A stretch of DNA of 64,000 bases from Pontederia crassipes (taxonomy: Eukaryota; Streptophyta; Magnoliopsida; Commelinales; Pontederiaceae), in assembly GCA_030549335.1 (NCBI GenBank), contig CM060188.1, forward strand, positions 42,497,696 through 42,561,695, written 5' to 3'. Shown here piece after piece: positions 26,301 through 36,603 of the stretch. Under the pieces are notes generated by a model. That model made no database searches and was not told the DNA's origin. It saw only the letters and a program-made list of their open reading frames with translations. The position numbers and the translations under genes were made by a program. Numbering within the stretch: the first letter of the stretch is position 1; each line of letters begins with the position of its first letter.

Positions 26301-29300
26301 GATTCTTACCATACATAGTTTTTTTGGAGAGCAGGAAGGATGGTTGCCAAATGACGCAACCATCCAGATTTATTGATGCAAAAGTCAGTTACATTGGATT
26401 AGAATATTACGAAGACCAGATTACACTACACCCTCCAACTATGTGCCATATGCTCGGCAGATGTCACCATACCGTACATAGTTGTACACTACCTTTTAGC
26501 TGTTTTTTTTGGCTAAAACGTCTTGAAATTTTAAATCTAGGTCATCTATCCAACTCAAGATTAGTTTGGGCTTTGAAATATACCAAATATTATAGGTAAG
26601 TCCCAATTGTGCACCAGGTGGTCATCCTTTTTCCTCTAAAAAAAGTCCCAATTGTGCCTTTTGTGTTGCTTAGGTGATACATTACCTTCTCAATCGTTAG
26701 GAATTTTATGTTTTTTGCTATTCTTTTCCTAGTTATACTTAACAAAATCTGACATGAAGCTATTTGAGCATTCAATTGTAGTAGAGAAAGTTCCAGCCTT
26801 GTTCTTGGTAGTTGAGAGCCATTGTAAAAGAGGTCTAGCCTTACCCATTGAATGAGAAAAAAAGTGTTTGGTGTAAGGGTGCTTTCTTCTGGTCAAATTA
26901 ATGGTTGATAGTGGAGCTCCGGCGGTCTCGATGATGAGAAGTCGGAGCGTAGGTCAAGGAGTTCGGCTGAATCTCTTCAACAATTATAGTCTGCACTCTC
27001 TTCTTTTTTTTCAGGAGAAGAAGGATAATCACCAAGATTTGTGGTTCTCATCCATATATGTATTAATAAAAGTGGTCATATGTACAAGTGTAGGCTCTCG
27101 AAGAGAGAGCAACAAAAGAAAAGGGAAATTATGAAATTGCTAACTGAATCCCCACTCCCTAAGAAGCAAAGAGATGGTGTACAATGTTTGTGACATGACA
27201 ATTCTCTTCACAAAAAATGACTTAGTTATGTTGAAGCCACACGGCCTAGGTACCGGCCAAGAATGCCACGAGTGGTGCCCTCCATGCCTGGGCCTGTCTA
27301 TCGAGGGTTTTGAGTGACTATGAAAATGTCTCGAACACAGAAAGGGTGCCAAACCGTGCCCACACCATGCCCACACCTCCTAAGCCACTGGGCACTAGAG
27401 AAACAAATGAGCTATTGACGCAGCGTTAAGGATGAATTCGGTATAGAAATTTAAATACAACCAAGAGCAAACTTTAAGCCCGATGAACGGTGTTCTATTA
27501 CATCGTGCAAGTATGCTTCTGATACGCTTGAAAGATCTGCAGAAAACAAACGTCGATGTCGCCGGTTCAAGCGGACGATAATCGACAAATAAACTAGCAG
27601 GAATCCACCTGCACCTTAGAAGAAATCCAAGGCCAAGATCGTGCGCACATGAACTCAGAAAACTCTGAACTAGAACTTTAATTAAAGAGATGATAATGTT
27701 TTTAACTCTTACAAGTTAGGCCAATATATAGGGACTCCCAACTAGCAATACTATTAGCACTAGGACTCCTATAGCAAAAAGGAAAACACAATCCCACTAG
27801 CATTAGGACTCTTATAACCTAACAGAAATAAACTAATAGGAAATAACAATCCTACTAGCATTAGGACTCCTAAGAAAAATAAACTAAAAAGGAAATAACG
27901 ATCCTAATAGCATTAGGACTCCTAACAGATTCTTCAAATCTGAATCAAACTATTGTTGAGCACTAGAATTCTGTACAGCAGCAGAATTCTCTCTTTTTTT
28001 GTCAAGATCTACATCAGCTATGTCCTTGGCCACGCTACATAGGACGCAAGATCTATCAGAGAGGGGCGTCCATCTCGTCCTGCGGGTTCTGATGAGTATC
28101 CTATTGCGCCGCATGAGCCAAGCAAAGATCTTGACTTTGAGGGGCACCTGGGAGTGCCAAATGAATTTGTAGTATGTGCCTTGTGGGTGTCTGGAATCAC
28201 GGCGGCTGGTAGAAGACAAAGGTAGAGTTTGTGAACATTGAAAGTCTTTAAGATCCAAATACATCCATCCGGCTTGGAGGGGTCCAGTTGGAAGAGAGCA
28301 ATCTGCTAGTGAAGTGCCATAAGCATTGGGGTGTGTTGACCCCAGAGCGTTGATATGAAGGAAAAGGTCCTGGAGCCGGAAGCGGGTCCGTCAGCCATTG
28401 GCCATACCTATGAGACTGTTGCATCAGGCGTGCTGCAAGGGGCCATAGCCGAGGGAATGAAGCTGCTAAGGACCCTTTGGGTAATCAGTCATGCTGCTAG
28501 AAAGAGAAGGCCTCGCCTGCTAGGGATTCTCTTCCATTTGTTTCTTGATTGTTTATTTGCATTTGTTTAGCTTTTTTATTGATTGTGCTTGAACAATATA
28601 AACTTGTATTTTTGGAAACAATTTTCATTATACAACTTCAAATCCCCTCCCCCTTCCCCCCTCTTGGTGCTAAGTGATCTAGCAAAATGATCATCACTTA
28701 AGTATTTGAAAATCAATGACAAACTAATTTTGAAGATGTCTTTGTGGTTGATAAGTTTTTTTATCCAATTTATCTAAATCATGACGAAAGAAGAGATATG
28801 ATCGAAACCTTGATATTCTCTCACCTACATAAGGTATCAAACAATTGGTATCAAATTTTATTTTTCTAACAATTGTTGTCATTATGGTTTGGTTGGCAAT
28901 TGACATTTCTTCTAATCGTACCCTTGGCATATTAGTTTGGAAAATTGAAAATTCCCATGATGCAGAAAATTGAAAATCCTTTTGGTATAAAATGCATAAC
29001 ACCACAAGAAAACCACAGAATAGCCATACAATATAATGCCTCGAAATGAGCAATGCTAAAGTGGCGCTGGTAGAGTCAGCTTAACATCGGCTTGGGGTCA
29101 GCAAAGACGACAGACCATTAGAGTTACCTTAGCATCCCGGTGGTGCACAAAGGTCTCATGCTAGTTGTTTTTTTGAAACGGGAAAGGACAACCAGCAAGG
29201 TGGTGGTCATCCAGAGTTCCATTAATTTTAGGAAAAATTACAAAAGACTAAAACGAACGGGTTTGGAGAAACCCAGCATCCGGATTACAAACAAAAAGCA

Positions 29301-32300
29301 GAGAAAAACAGGGATGGCAGCCCAAAAAATCAGCACATTTTCCAATCTCCAAAAATGGCCTTCGCATGATTCTTGATGTTGTCAACGTAGGCACGCCCAC
29401 CATGAAAAAGTTAGGCCACAAGTGTTGGTACTATGTTCTTTTTGCATGGGAACGAAAAAAACACAGTAATATTTGACACGAGGTCAGCATAGATGGATGG
29501 TGACTCTATTGCGGCACGAACGGGAATTCATTTGCTGGGGTTCTATAGTCGGTTATGGCGATACCAAATACTAGAATAAGTGTCACAAATTCGATGCCAC
29601 ACCAAGGTGACGGGAAGTCTGATTTGTAATTTAGTTTTTGGTTTTGGTTTATGCCACATCAAGAGTTTAGTTAAACTCATTTATGATCCATAGAATCACA
29701 TCATTAATTTGTAGAGTTAATCTACCAAATAAATGTACATAAAGTAACTAATAAATAATGTATGATTGTAATAAAATAATAGTGTTTATCCCATTAATAA
29801 ATAAACTAATAAATGATTAGAAAACATATGTTAATTAATACTAAGCTTGTAATTGATAAATAATAACTAATTTCTATAAGTAATGACTAAGTTAAAATTG
29901 ACTAGAGCTTGCATCAAACTCATTTATGTTAAATGTCTAACAAACAAACACCAAATTGACTTATAAATTTGCACCATTAATGAAAATTGGATGACTAACC
30001 CCTTTTTTTTAGGAGAAAAAAGGATGACCACCAAAGTTGTGGTTGTCATCCAGGTATGTATATATAACTATGAAGTGGATGTCATGTACAAAAAGGGGCT
30101 CTCAAGAAGAGAGCAGCAAAAAAATGAGAGTTGTACAATGCCTAACCAAAATTCCACTCTTGAAGAAGAAACGGAATATGGTGTACAATGCTCTCAACCT
30201 GACATTGCTCCTCACAAAAGATGATCCGGTTACGCTTGAGCCATATGGCCCAGGAACCGGCTAGAAAGGTCACCAGAGCCAAGTGTTCGTCCTGCTGCCA
30301 CCTGACAAGAACACAAAGATGCTGCCAAAAAGTCTCCGGAGTGGATGGAAGGCTGCCTGTCATGCCCGATTGTCTCCACACCTCTATGGACATAGGACAT
30401 GTGAAAAAAAGGTGGGTGATGTCCTCCTCTGCCCCATCACATAGGACACAAGATATTGCTGCGTGGGGTAACCATCTCGACCTGTGCTACGCTGCATTAG
30501 CCAAGCAAAAATCCTGACTTTCAGCGGCACCCGAGAACGCTAGATGAGTCCAATTGAATCTGAGCTCAGTAGAGACGAGGTGGCTGGGAGAAGGCGGAGG
30601 TAGATGCTGTGAGCCGAGAAGGACTCATATACTGTTGGAGTGACATGAGCTTTGAGATGCGCTGATCCGAGAGTGGAGATGCAAAAAGGGGGGTCCACGA
30701 TTCAGAGCCCAGGCCAGCCGACCTCGGACCAGTACTCAGCCACCGTGGCCCTTTAGTGGTAGCGAGGGCCTGCAGTCTCAGGAACGCCTCCGCCAGTGCA
30801 CCCTCGGGACCTAATCTTGATGCCAGAATGAGAAGACCTCCCTGGAGCCGAGCGAGGGGACCATGAGTGGGCGGATCCATGGGGCCAAAGATGCCATCCC
30901 CTGCCAAAAAGAGGAAGCCCTCCACGGCAGAATGAAGCAAGACTCTCAAGACAAATCATATCCGTAGCAAGTAATGAACACCGAATGCCGACTACTGCAA
31001 AATTGTATTCATCCTTTATAAAAAAATATATGATCATCAAATTAAAATTTAATGAAAAACTATAAAAAAGAATTTACTTAAACCTTTTAAAAAAACTTAT
31101 AATATCAAATTAGAATTTACAGAAAAACTAAAACAATTTTGCGTGATAAGCTGAAGTAAAAATAAAGAACAAAATAATTGAAAAGGAAAAAAGAATCACT
31201 AATGAAAAAATGAAAAAAAAGTTAGTGAGAATAATGTTTCGGTTAAAACCCCATCTATCCAATGGCATTGTTTACGATTACGTTATTTAAGTCACTAGCC
31301 TGAAATGATATCACTGTTTCTATTGTTGCAGTTAGAGGGCTCAGACGAATTTAATTAGATTTCAAGTTTATACCATGTCCAACTCATTTTATGAGGGTAC
31401 TCTTAGACTTGCATGAGTTTAAAATCAGTTCATGATGTTGACAAACTTAATAGAGATATAAGGAAAAGATTTATAAATGTAAGAAATTTTGGTGTTATTT
31501 AGAAAAAACTATTTTAAACAGTGGTTACTTTTAAATTGTTGTGCTACCCTCTATGGCGCACAATTTTTTGTGCATGTTATGACAAAAGACCTCTCATGAG
31601 ATTCCCTTACACGTCCCACTGTGGCGCTTCAAACTTTTGGCGTGGCGTTTCCAAGATCTTTCCCTTGGTTTGCCCCTCATATTTCGTGCTGGCCTATCGG
31701 ATAGGCGGTCCATGGAGGATGGTTTGATGTGGCATTCTGGTTTTTTACTTGATGTTTAGAGCATATTGCTGTCACATCAGGAGGTCTTCTGTGCCCCTTA
31801 AAGTTAAGATCTTGGGTGAAAAAAAAATTTAAGATCTTGGGTGCTTACTCGAACATACAGGGGAGATCGGAACCTAGTCCAGACGTCACATACGTCCTGT
31901 GAGGATCTTTAGAGGAGGACATTAGTCACCTTTTGTGTTAGTGCCCTATTACATCAGAAGTCTGGTGACAGGAGGGCAGCAACGCCTCCACACTGGATGC
32001 ACTATGGAGATTTGCTGCGGGTCTTTTGTGTGACAGGGGATCAAGGTTGGAGGCTTCCATGGATGACAATGGTGGCAGTCATGTTGGTCATATGGTTTCA
32101 ACGGAACTGCACTCCTTTGTGGGTGAACGGGATTATGTGGATAAAATTATCCATAACATAGTCTTTCTTACGAGGGAATGGAGTGAAGGATAGAGCTTCT
32201 TTTGTGGGGACTCCTTTTGTTGTTTACTTGAGACCATTTTGCTTTTCCATACACTTGTAAATTTCTTTCAGTTATAGTCCTTAATACAAAGCGGATGACT

Positions 32301-33776
32301 ACTGAAGTCTGGTAGCCGCCCTCCTCTCTCACAGTGAGAGAGGAGAGGGGAGCACCCTGTTTATTTTTTATTATTTTAAATTTGACATGGAGGAGAAAAA
32401 AGTTTGGCATGAGTGCCACTCAGCATTTTTATCTGTAACGATGTTCACGACTGAAACATTTCAAAATTGGATGACCATGTGATTACAAATTTAAGTTAAT
32501 CATTTTAGGAAAATCCTAAAGTTGGGTGACTGTACGTGAAATTTGCTCTCTCTATATATATGTATAAGTATATGTATATACATATGTTTATGTTGTAATT
32601 TTCTTTTGTGAATATGACCTTGTTGCAGATCTAACTATGATCTCGTTAATTGATCTCAATACTAACAAAATCCCAGAGCAAGATTCTTTCAGTAACATTT
32701 TTGTACTCTATGCATGGTTGCAATTTTAGGTCAAGACACCCATACTGTTTCTCTTGGGAGCTCAAGATCTTCGTGTTCCTGTGTCAAATGGCTTGCAGGT
32801 ATTTCAAGTTTTTCATACATGTATAGGAATACCTGAAGTGTTATGGTGTTTTAATAGAATGACATCTGTTTATCATTTTCATAATTTGTTCTCGTAAAAA
32901 TTAAGTTTTGCAAAATCAATAATTGACTTCTGAAACTGAGTAATTTAGAAGGCATCAAGGTAATGTGGACAGTCATATATTCCAATTAATTACAATTTTA
33001 TACCTTTGTTTCGTTTAATAAAGGTAACTCCGCCTATGTTTTATAGCCGGTCCCAAGCCCGGATAAAGGAGGAGGGTTATGTTAGGCCCCGACAGCCAGC
33101 GTAAAACCCTGTCGAATCGCATGAACATGGATCAACGAAGATGGCGTCGTATGATCCATGTAGCTAACCCTACCTAGTGAGATAAGGTTTTGTTGTTGTT
33201 GTTTCGTTTAATAAAGGTAGTGTGCAGTAGAGCACTCAGATAGCAATCCAGTATTGCTGAAAGATTCTTGTTTTCCTTTCTCTATTGCTGTCTGAAGGAT
33301 ACCTTTCCAGCCTTTGTTTTATTACCAGCTGATTTGCTTTTTCCAACTTCTAAAGCCAATGTCCAACTCTTTTATAGCTAGGGGACCAAATATAATGGAA
33401 ATAAATGTCAGTGACACCAGCTTTTTAAGACCCTATTCATCGCAGTAGTTTACTCTCACATATCTCTGGCTGAGGACAATCTCTCAGTGGCTAGGATGCT
33501 TAATCACATGATTCTGTACTCAAATGAATATTCTGAATTCCAGTATGCGAGATCCCTCAGGGAGAAAGGAGTCAAGGTTAAAGTGATAGTATTTCCTGAA
33601 GATGTCCATGGAATCGAGAGGTGAACAATTGCATGATTTCTTTCATTTCCCTTTCATGTTCCCTTTCCCTAAATCACTTGCCTCAAATGGTACCACCCTT
33701 ATTGTGTTACAGGCCTCAATCCGACTATGAGAGCTTCATCAATATTGGTGTCTGGTTTAAGCAGCACTGTAACTGA
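14303..33776 (+). CDS. AARE: Acylamino-acid-releasing enzyme (acylpeptide hydrolase), 17 exons
   Basis: Serine peptidase of family S9 (prolyl oligopeptidase type) that removes N-acylated residues from blocked peptides; plant AARE also acts on oxidised protein. Exons: 14303-14627, 14729-15038, 15105-15326, 15419-15658, 15790-15864, 17918-18056, 18745-18896, 18972-19054, 19127-19248, 19353-19431, 23256-23454, 24445-24505, 24789-24911, 25281-25478, 32730-32798, 33544-33620, 33713-33776. All introns are GT-AG and the total is 2,538 nt, exactly 846 codons including TGA. The N-terminal beta-propeller is followed by an alpha/beta-hydrolase domain with nucleophile Ser698 (GGSHGG), Asp789 (AQDLRVP) and His821 (EDVHG). 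About 78 residues, rich in Ser/Thr/Arg and poor in acidic residues, precede the conserved part and look like a transit peptide. ATG 14303 is the first in frame; Met52 (14456) is an alternative start. Introns 5, 10 and 14 (2.1, 3.8 and 7.3 kb) hold LINE debris, yet the frame is intact. Exon edges are by-eye predictions. Confidence 0.95.
16207..17415 (-). mobile_element. 5'-truncated L1 LINE remnant in AARE intron 5
   Basis: Minus-strand L1 3' part. The 3'-terminal hairpin (GGATGACTACC / CCATCC) is near 16,225. Upstream on the minus strand is decayed sequence for the C-terminal zinc-binding reverse-transcriptase region (an IDHLFCGCPVATEIW-like stretch, about 16,760-16,830). It is antisense to AARE and interrupted by the small RTE-tailed element at 16414-16586. 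Confidence 0.75.
16414..16586 (+). mobile_element. Short SINE-like element with RTE-type (TTG)n tail, perfect TSD
   Basis: A 173-bp unit starts ACTCCGCCTATG and ends in a TTGTTGTTG tail. It is flanked by the perfect 18-bp duplication GGTGTACAATGTTCTCTA (16396-16413 and 16587-16604). The copy at 33 kb begins at the same base. The 3' part matches the end of the RTE-type LINE copy at 23.8 kb. It is nested inside an L1 remnant. Confidence 0.9.
17532..17543 (+). mobile_element. LINE micro-insertion, 12 bp, 17-bp TSD
   Basis: The 12-bp insert TCTCCTAAAAAA sits between perfect 17-bp direct repeats AATCATCTTTGCATGTC (17515-17531 and 17544-17560). The insert matches the last bases of the local L1 family's 3' end, CTCCTAAAAAA. 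Confidence 0.7.
19520..19530 (+). mobile_element. LINE micro-insertion, 11 bp, 12-bp TSD
   Basis: The insert CTCCTAAAAAA lies between perfect copies of AGTAGTTTATCT (19508-19519 and 19531-19542). It has the same 3' terminus as the insertion at 17532. It lies in AARE intron 10. Confidence 0.7.
19678..20285 (-). mobile_element. 5'-truncated L1 LINE fragment in AARE intron 10
   Basis: A minus-strand frame at 19915-20241 reads MPLKVKIFAWLMRRDRL, then a CPLCGDSAEDIDHLFFSC zinc-binding stretch. This is the typical C-terminal region of plant L1 ORF2. The 3'-end hairpin (GATGACTCCC / GTTGTCATCC) lies at 19,690-19,725. Antisense to AARE. Confidence 0.85.
20376..20396 (-). mobile_element. Probable LINE micro-insertion, 21 bp, 13-bp TSD
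   Basis: The insert at 20376-20396 lies between perfect copies of CAGTTATATTAAT (20363-20375 and 20397-20409). On the minus strand it contains CCTCAAGA followed by an A-rich end, resembling the 3' edge of the L1 copy at 16.2 kb. Confidence 0.5.
21796..21807 (+). mobile_element. LINE micro-insertion, 12 bp, 14-bp TSD
   Basis: The insert CCTTCTAAAAAA lies between perfect copies of AATATTTTCATACA (21782-21795 and 21808-21821), with the same CT-rich plus A-run 3' end as the other micro-insertions. Confidence 0.65.
23791..24253 (-). mobile_element. 5'-truncated RTE-clade LINE with perfect 17-bp TSD
   Basis: A minus-strand frame (23850-24272) reads YGSECWAMKGQHERKV, then AEMRMLRWMCGHTR and ENRLRWFGHVQRR. 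This is the conserved C-terminal tail of plant RTE-type LINE reverse transcriptases. The element ends in a (TTG)n tail (AACAACAACAAC on the plus strand at 23791). Perfect duplications AGAATTGGTAGGGTAAC flank it at 23774-23790 and 24254-24270, so the insertion is fairly young. It lies in AARE intron 11, antisense. Confidence 0.9.
24543..24555 (+). mobile_element. LINE micro-insertion, 13 bp, 9-bp TSD
   Basis: TCCTAAAAAAATT lies between copies of GCAATAAAC (24534-24542 and 24556-24564). It sits in AARE intron 12, 38 bp after the donor site. Confidence 0.55.
25688..26320 (-). mobile_element. Decayed L1-type LINE 3' end in AARE intron 14
   Basis: The 3'-edge pattern of the local L1 family (TTTTTAGGGTAAAAAGGATAG, then a complementary GCGATCC) is at 25,685-25,725, followed by decayed sequence with no usable frame. 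The call rests on the end structure only, and the right boundary is uncertain. Confidence 0.45.
26325..26590 (-). mobile_element. Decayed L1-type LINE 3' end
   Basis: Hairpin GGATGGTTGC / GCAACCATCC at 26,339-26,367, followed by ATTTATTGATGC, the same order as in other copies. There is no coding remnant that I can follow, and the right boundary is a guess. Confidence 0.4.
26613..26642 (+). mobile_element. LINE micro-insertion, 30 bp, perfect 15-bp TSD
   Basis: A 30-bp insert starts ACCAGGTGGTCATCC and ends in an A-run. It lies between perfect copies of AAGTCCCAATTGTGC (26598-26612 and 26643-26657). The insert is the L1 family's 3' terminus, including half of the terminal hairpin, so its LINE origin is explicit. 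Confidence 0.85.
27003..28340 (-). mobile_element. L1 LINE fragment split by an LTR-like insertion
   Basis: The 3' hairpin (GGATAATCACC / GGTTCTCATCC) is at 27,018-27,045. Minus-strand coding remnants follow at 27,140-27,376 and 28,000-28,260 (VPLKVKIFAWLMRRNR, then a cysteine pair). They are separated by foreign sequence at about 27,410-28,010. Antisense to AARE, intron 14. Confidence 0.75.
27410..28010. mobile_element. LTR-like insertion with internal tandem repeats
   Basis: A 0.6-kb block interrupts the L1 fragment. It carries a CTATATATTGGCC promoter-like motif on the minus strand and three to four tandem copies (27,745-27,925) of a ~58-bp unit containing AGCATTAGGACTCCTA. It is probably a solo LTR or LTR fragment of unknown family. 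No clear flanking duplication was found. Confidence 0.45.
29170..29610 (-). mobile_element. 5'-truncated L1 LINE 3' end
   Basis: Hairpin GGACAACCAGC / GGTGGTCATCC at 29,186-29,215, then ATTAATTTTAGG and decayed coding sequence. Same family and orientation as the other intron 14 copies; the right edge is approximate. Confidence 0.6.
29998..31010 (-). mobile_element. 5'-truncated L1 LINE fragment, ~1 kb
   Basis: Near-perfect 3' hairpin GGATGACCACC / GTGGTTGTCATCC at 30,022-30,052. Minus-strand frames continue upstream (30142-30393), with a WAIWLKRNRIIF stretch typical of the end of plant L1 ORF2. The best-preserved 3' end in the AARE introns. Confidence 0.8.
31520..32310 (+). mobile_element. 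Decayed L1 LINE fragment, sense orientation
   Basis: Plus-strand remnants of a VPLKVKILG motif (around 31,795) and the 3' end GCGGATGACTACTG / GGTAGCCGCC at 32,290-32,320. This is the only clear L1 copy in the same direction as AARE. It contains the A-run insertion at 31819. Confidence 0.65.
31819..31828 (+). mobile_element. Micro-insertion, A-run only (10 bp), 15-bp TSD
   Basis: AAAAAAAAAT lies between perfect copies of TTAAGATCTTGGGTG (31804-31818 and 31829-31843). It looks like a LINE insertion reduced to its tail, inside an older L1 fragment. Confidence 0.6.
32318..32545. mobile_element. Half copy of the long-inverted-repeat family
   Basis: The minus strand reads AAATTTCACGTACAGTCACC, then CATGGTCATCC and a GTTACAG block. 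This is the order of motifs at the ends of the elements at 53.7 and 62.2 kb. Only one arm is present. At its left edge lies a perfect 12-bp inverted repeat, CTCCTCTCTCAC / GTGAGAGAGGAG, with a 1-nt spacer (32321-32345). Confidence 0.6.
33027..33200 (+). mobile_element. SINE-like RTE-tailed element, copy 2
   Basis: Starts ACTCCGCCTATG exactly as the copy at 16414 and ends in TTGTTGTTG. It is flanked by TCGTTTAATAAAGGTA at 33011-33026 and 33204-33219, a perfect match that extends a few bases into the tail. It lies in AARE intron 15. Confidence 0.9.
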
Positions 33777-34690
33777 ATAGTTTTTTGTAACCCCTGGAAA
33801 GAATAAGAGCACAAACCAAGACAAAGCATAGACGGAAATCTTCTTCTGCTTACTTAAAAATGTAAGCACTTCAAGGTTCACTCGTAAAGCTGGTGGTGCA
33901 AATCTTTTATTTCATGAGCTGGTGCAAATTCTTGTAGTTTCAGTAGGAGAAATGTCTGCAGAAATTTCATGTAAGAAGAAAAATCGAGAGGTGAGCCTTG
34001 CTTTTATGTCATGAGATGGTTATCTAGTCGGACTGGTAATTTATTTTCAGGAGTTTGCCTTTAGTCATAAAAATAAATCTAGCATGTGGAAACAATATCC
34101 TATGGATTTATTAAGGAGAGAACATTAAACCATGTTCTTTTTTTGGTAGTTGTCACCTTTTATTCTTTGTTTTTTTTTTCTTTGCAAAAACGAAGTTAAC
34201 GCTCAATTACGTAAGTCGATTGAGCAGTCGAGTTTTATTATTTTTGACAAAAAAACGATTTTAACTTTATCAGATGTAATATATTAGGCGTGCGGAGTTG
34301 TAAAAATAAAATTTGCATTTATAAATTTTAAATTACAAATAGTGTTATTATATATATATATGTTAGATGAATATCAAATTTAGTTAGATGAATATCAAAT
34401 TTAGTAACTTAAAAAATATTTTTTAAATAAATGTCATATTCATATTTATCTTTTAATTATCATTTTTTCTTAATCACATAATAAGACATTGGTATTTAAA
34501 TATCCATTAGTGTTAATTTAATATTATTTAAATACATTTTAAATAAATAATTTAGACATTGATATAATATAGTTAGTTTATTGGAGCCTTTGGTTGCATA
34601 ATATGAAATAAAATATTATACTTCGTTGCAATGTTTTGTTATAGTTAATTTCCTTCGGGTTCCACAAAATAGAATATTAATAGTTTATAT
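33777..34690. other. AARE 3' UTR and AT-rich downstream sequence
   Basis: Starts directly after the AARE stop. The first ~300 bp probably hold the 3' UTR. Beyond that is AT-rich, with a 21-bp tandem duplication at about 34,363-34,403. No gene. Confidence 0.55.
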
Positions 34691-36600
34691 AATTATATAT
34701 TCTCAATTAATTTATTAAACCATGACGATGATGACATACCTTCATATTCTCGATAAGATCTCGTCCTTCCCTTAAAATATTTTCCCGAGACGAGTTGTCT
34801 ACTTCCATCATTTTCAAAATAACAATTAACTAAACATTATAAACACATATAACATAATTTAAACATTACATATTCTTGATTCTCTTATGATTCACTCTAA
34901 AAGTTATGAACATTTAGAAAAAATCTCATTGGTAATCCATTTATCACATTTCATTATCACAATTATCATAGAAAAACTTTGACAATTTAAAGAAGTTCAA
35001 TTAGATTTGATAATGAAATATATACTAACATCATCTTTTCTACAATTAAAGACTTCGATCATAAACTCCATTAGGTCGAAGGACATGATGTTCTTTAACT
35101 AAGACATCAATTCTGTATATGTGCAACATTTTTGTCATGAGTTTGAGTCGTCATCCTTATTCTTGATTACTTGAACGGATCCAACACGTTATGATGACCT
35201 ATCACATGGTAGGACATGAGACGTATTCATCATCATAATGTAAACATAAACATAATAATGTATGCCATGAACTAATTGCAATTCGTTACATAATAAAGAA
35301 CATCAATAGCATGAGATATATACTTGACATTCATAGCATGATACTTGTAAGACATATTTGGGCATTCATTCAGTATATCAATTATTACTATGCATCATTC
35401 ATGACATTCATTTTATTTTTTTCATTTCATTTCATTCTTTTACATGTAACTCTTTGGGAGTTGATTTATAAATCCATTTTCGTGACTTTATTCATTGATT
35501 AACATTCTAACATTTTCTCAATGTTGCTATATAAATCTTTGGGAACTTTCGTCTTTCTTTTTTCGTCATCACATGATATCTTTAAAGTTCACTATGTCTT
35601 CACATTTTTAAATCTTGTTATATGATATTATCATCTTTACATATTGAAGGCATAGGACAACATCATTACATTGAATAGTTAGGTCACAATGTTACTATGC
35701 TCCTGAGAAATCTCAAACATCTTGTGATGACGACCTTATTTTTCTTGAAATGTATTTATTTTCCATCTTTAACTTTAATGACCATGGAGACATTTTCTTC
35801 GTTGCTTGATCTTCAATATATAAAAAATTACCCAATACAATCTTCATCTTTTAGCATAGTTACGATTGGTAACCATCATCAATATGTAATATTTAAAAAT
35901 AATATGGGTTCACTTCTATTATTCACGGTCATGAAAGTAAGTTTCACATCCATGAATGTAGTTAATCCAAAATTCACACCCATAAATTAGTTTGTCATGA
36001 CTATGAATCATTCATTCATGGGTTTGGCAGAGACCCTATCAATAGTCATTTCATAATGTTCTTTAGGGTCGTCAAAATAATCTTCACGTCTATAAATTCT
36101 CTTGTTGTGATCTTGAAAATATTTTTCATAACCATGACAAAAAATGAAGTTTTTTTTCCATATTTCTATCCCCGCCTTGATGAAGGTTGTTACACCAATG
36201 GCATGGGTGAAAAGTCTATTTTTAACACAAACTTTACATTTTTGCGGTACGATATTTAGGGAAAACATACATGACATTTAGAAGACATTTCTAAGGATGA
36301 TTTAAAAGCATACACGAGTCATATTAATATGACTTAAAACATATCATCAATGTATTAACAACGTTTAGGAAAAAAATTCCTAAAAAACATTCAAGTTGAT
36401 ATATTTAGAACATGAAAGTTCATAAAATTTATGGATCTTTTCATGAGCATGGGAACATATGTGATGCCTTGATCAATGTTCCTAATAAGAACAGAGTGTT
36501 GATTTCCTCTTCTTTTCTTATGTCCTCTATCTTCTCTCTCTTCTTTGCTTTCAAGACACAAGGTCCGTAGAGGAAGAGAAAATAGGGATGAATATATAGG
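34691..36600 (-). repeat. Reverse, longer copy of the dispersed repeat seen at 5.7 and 9.6 kb
   Basis: On the minus strand the order CATGTGATAGGTC, AATCAAGAATAAGGATGAC, then AT-rich sequence matches 5.9-6.1 kb. It continues to a CTATATATTCATCCC promoter-like motif near 36,590. This suits a long LTR or similar regulatory repeat, but no coding partner is visible. The open frames here are not convincing. Confidence 0.5.
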
Positions 36601-36603
36601 GTT

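Noticed and set aside
14303-33776. AARE as a pseudogene broken by transposons
   Set aside because: All exon phases fit, splice sites are GT-AG, the summed length is a multiple of three, and the catalytic triad is present.
35311-36277. Open frames on both strands at 35.3-36.3 kb
   Set aside because: The region is a copy of a dispersed AT-rich repeat and the frames are not conserved between copies.
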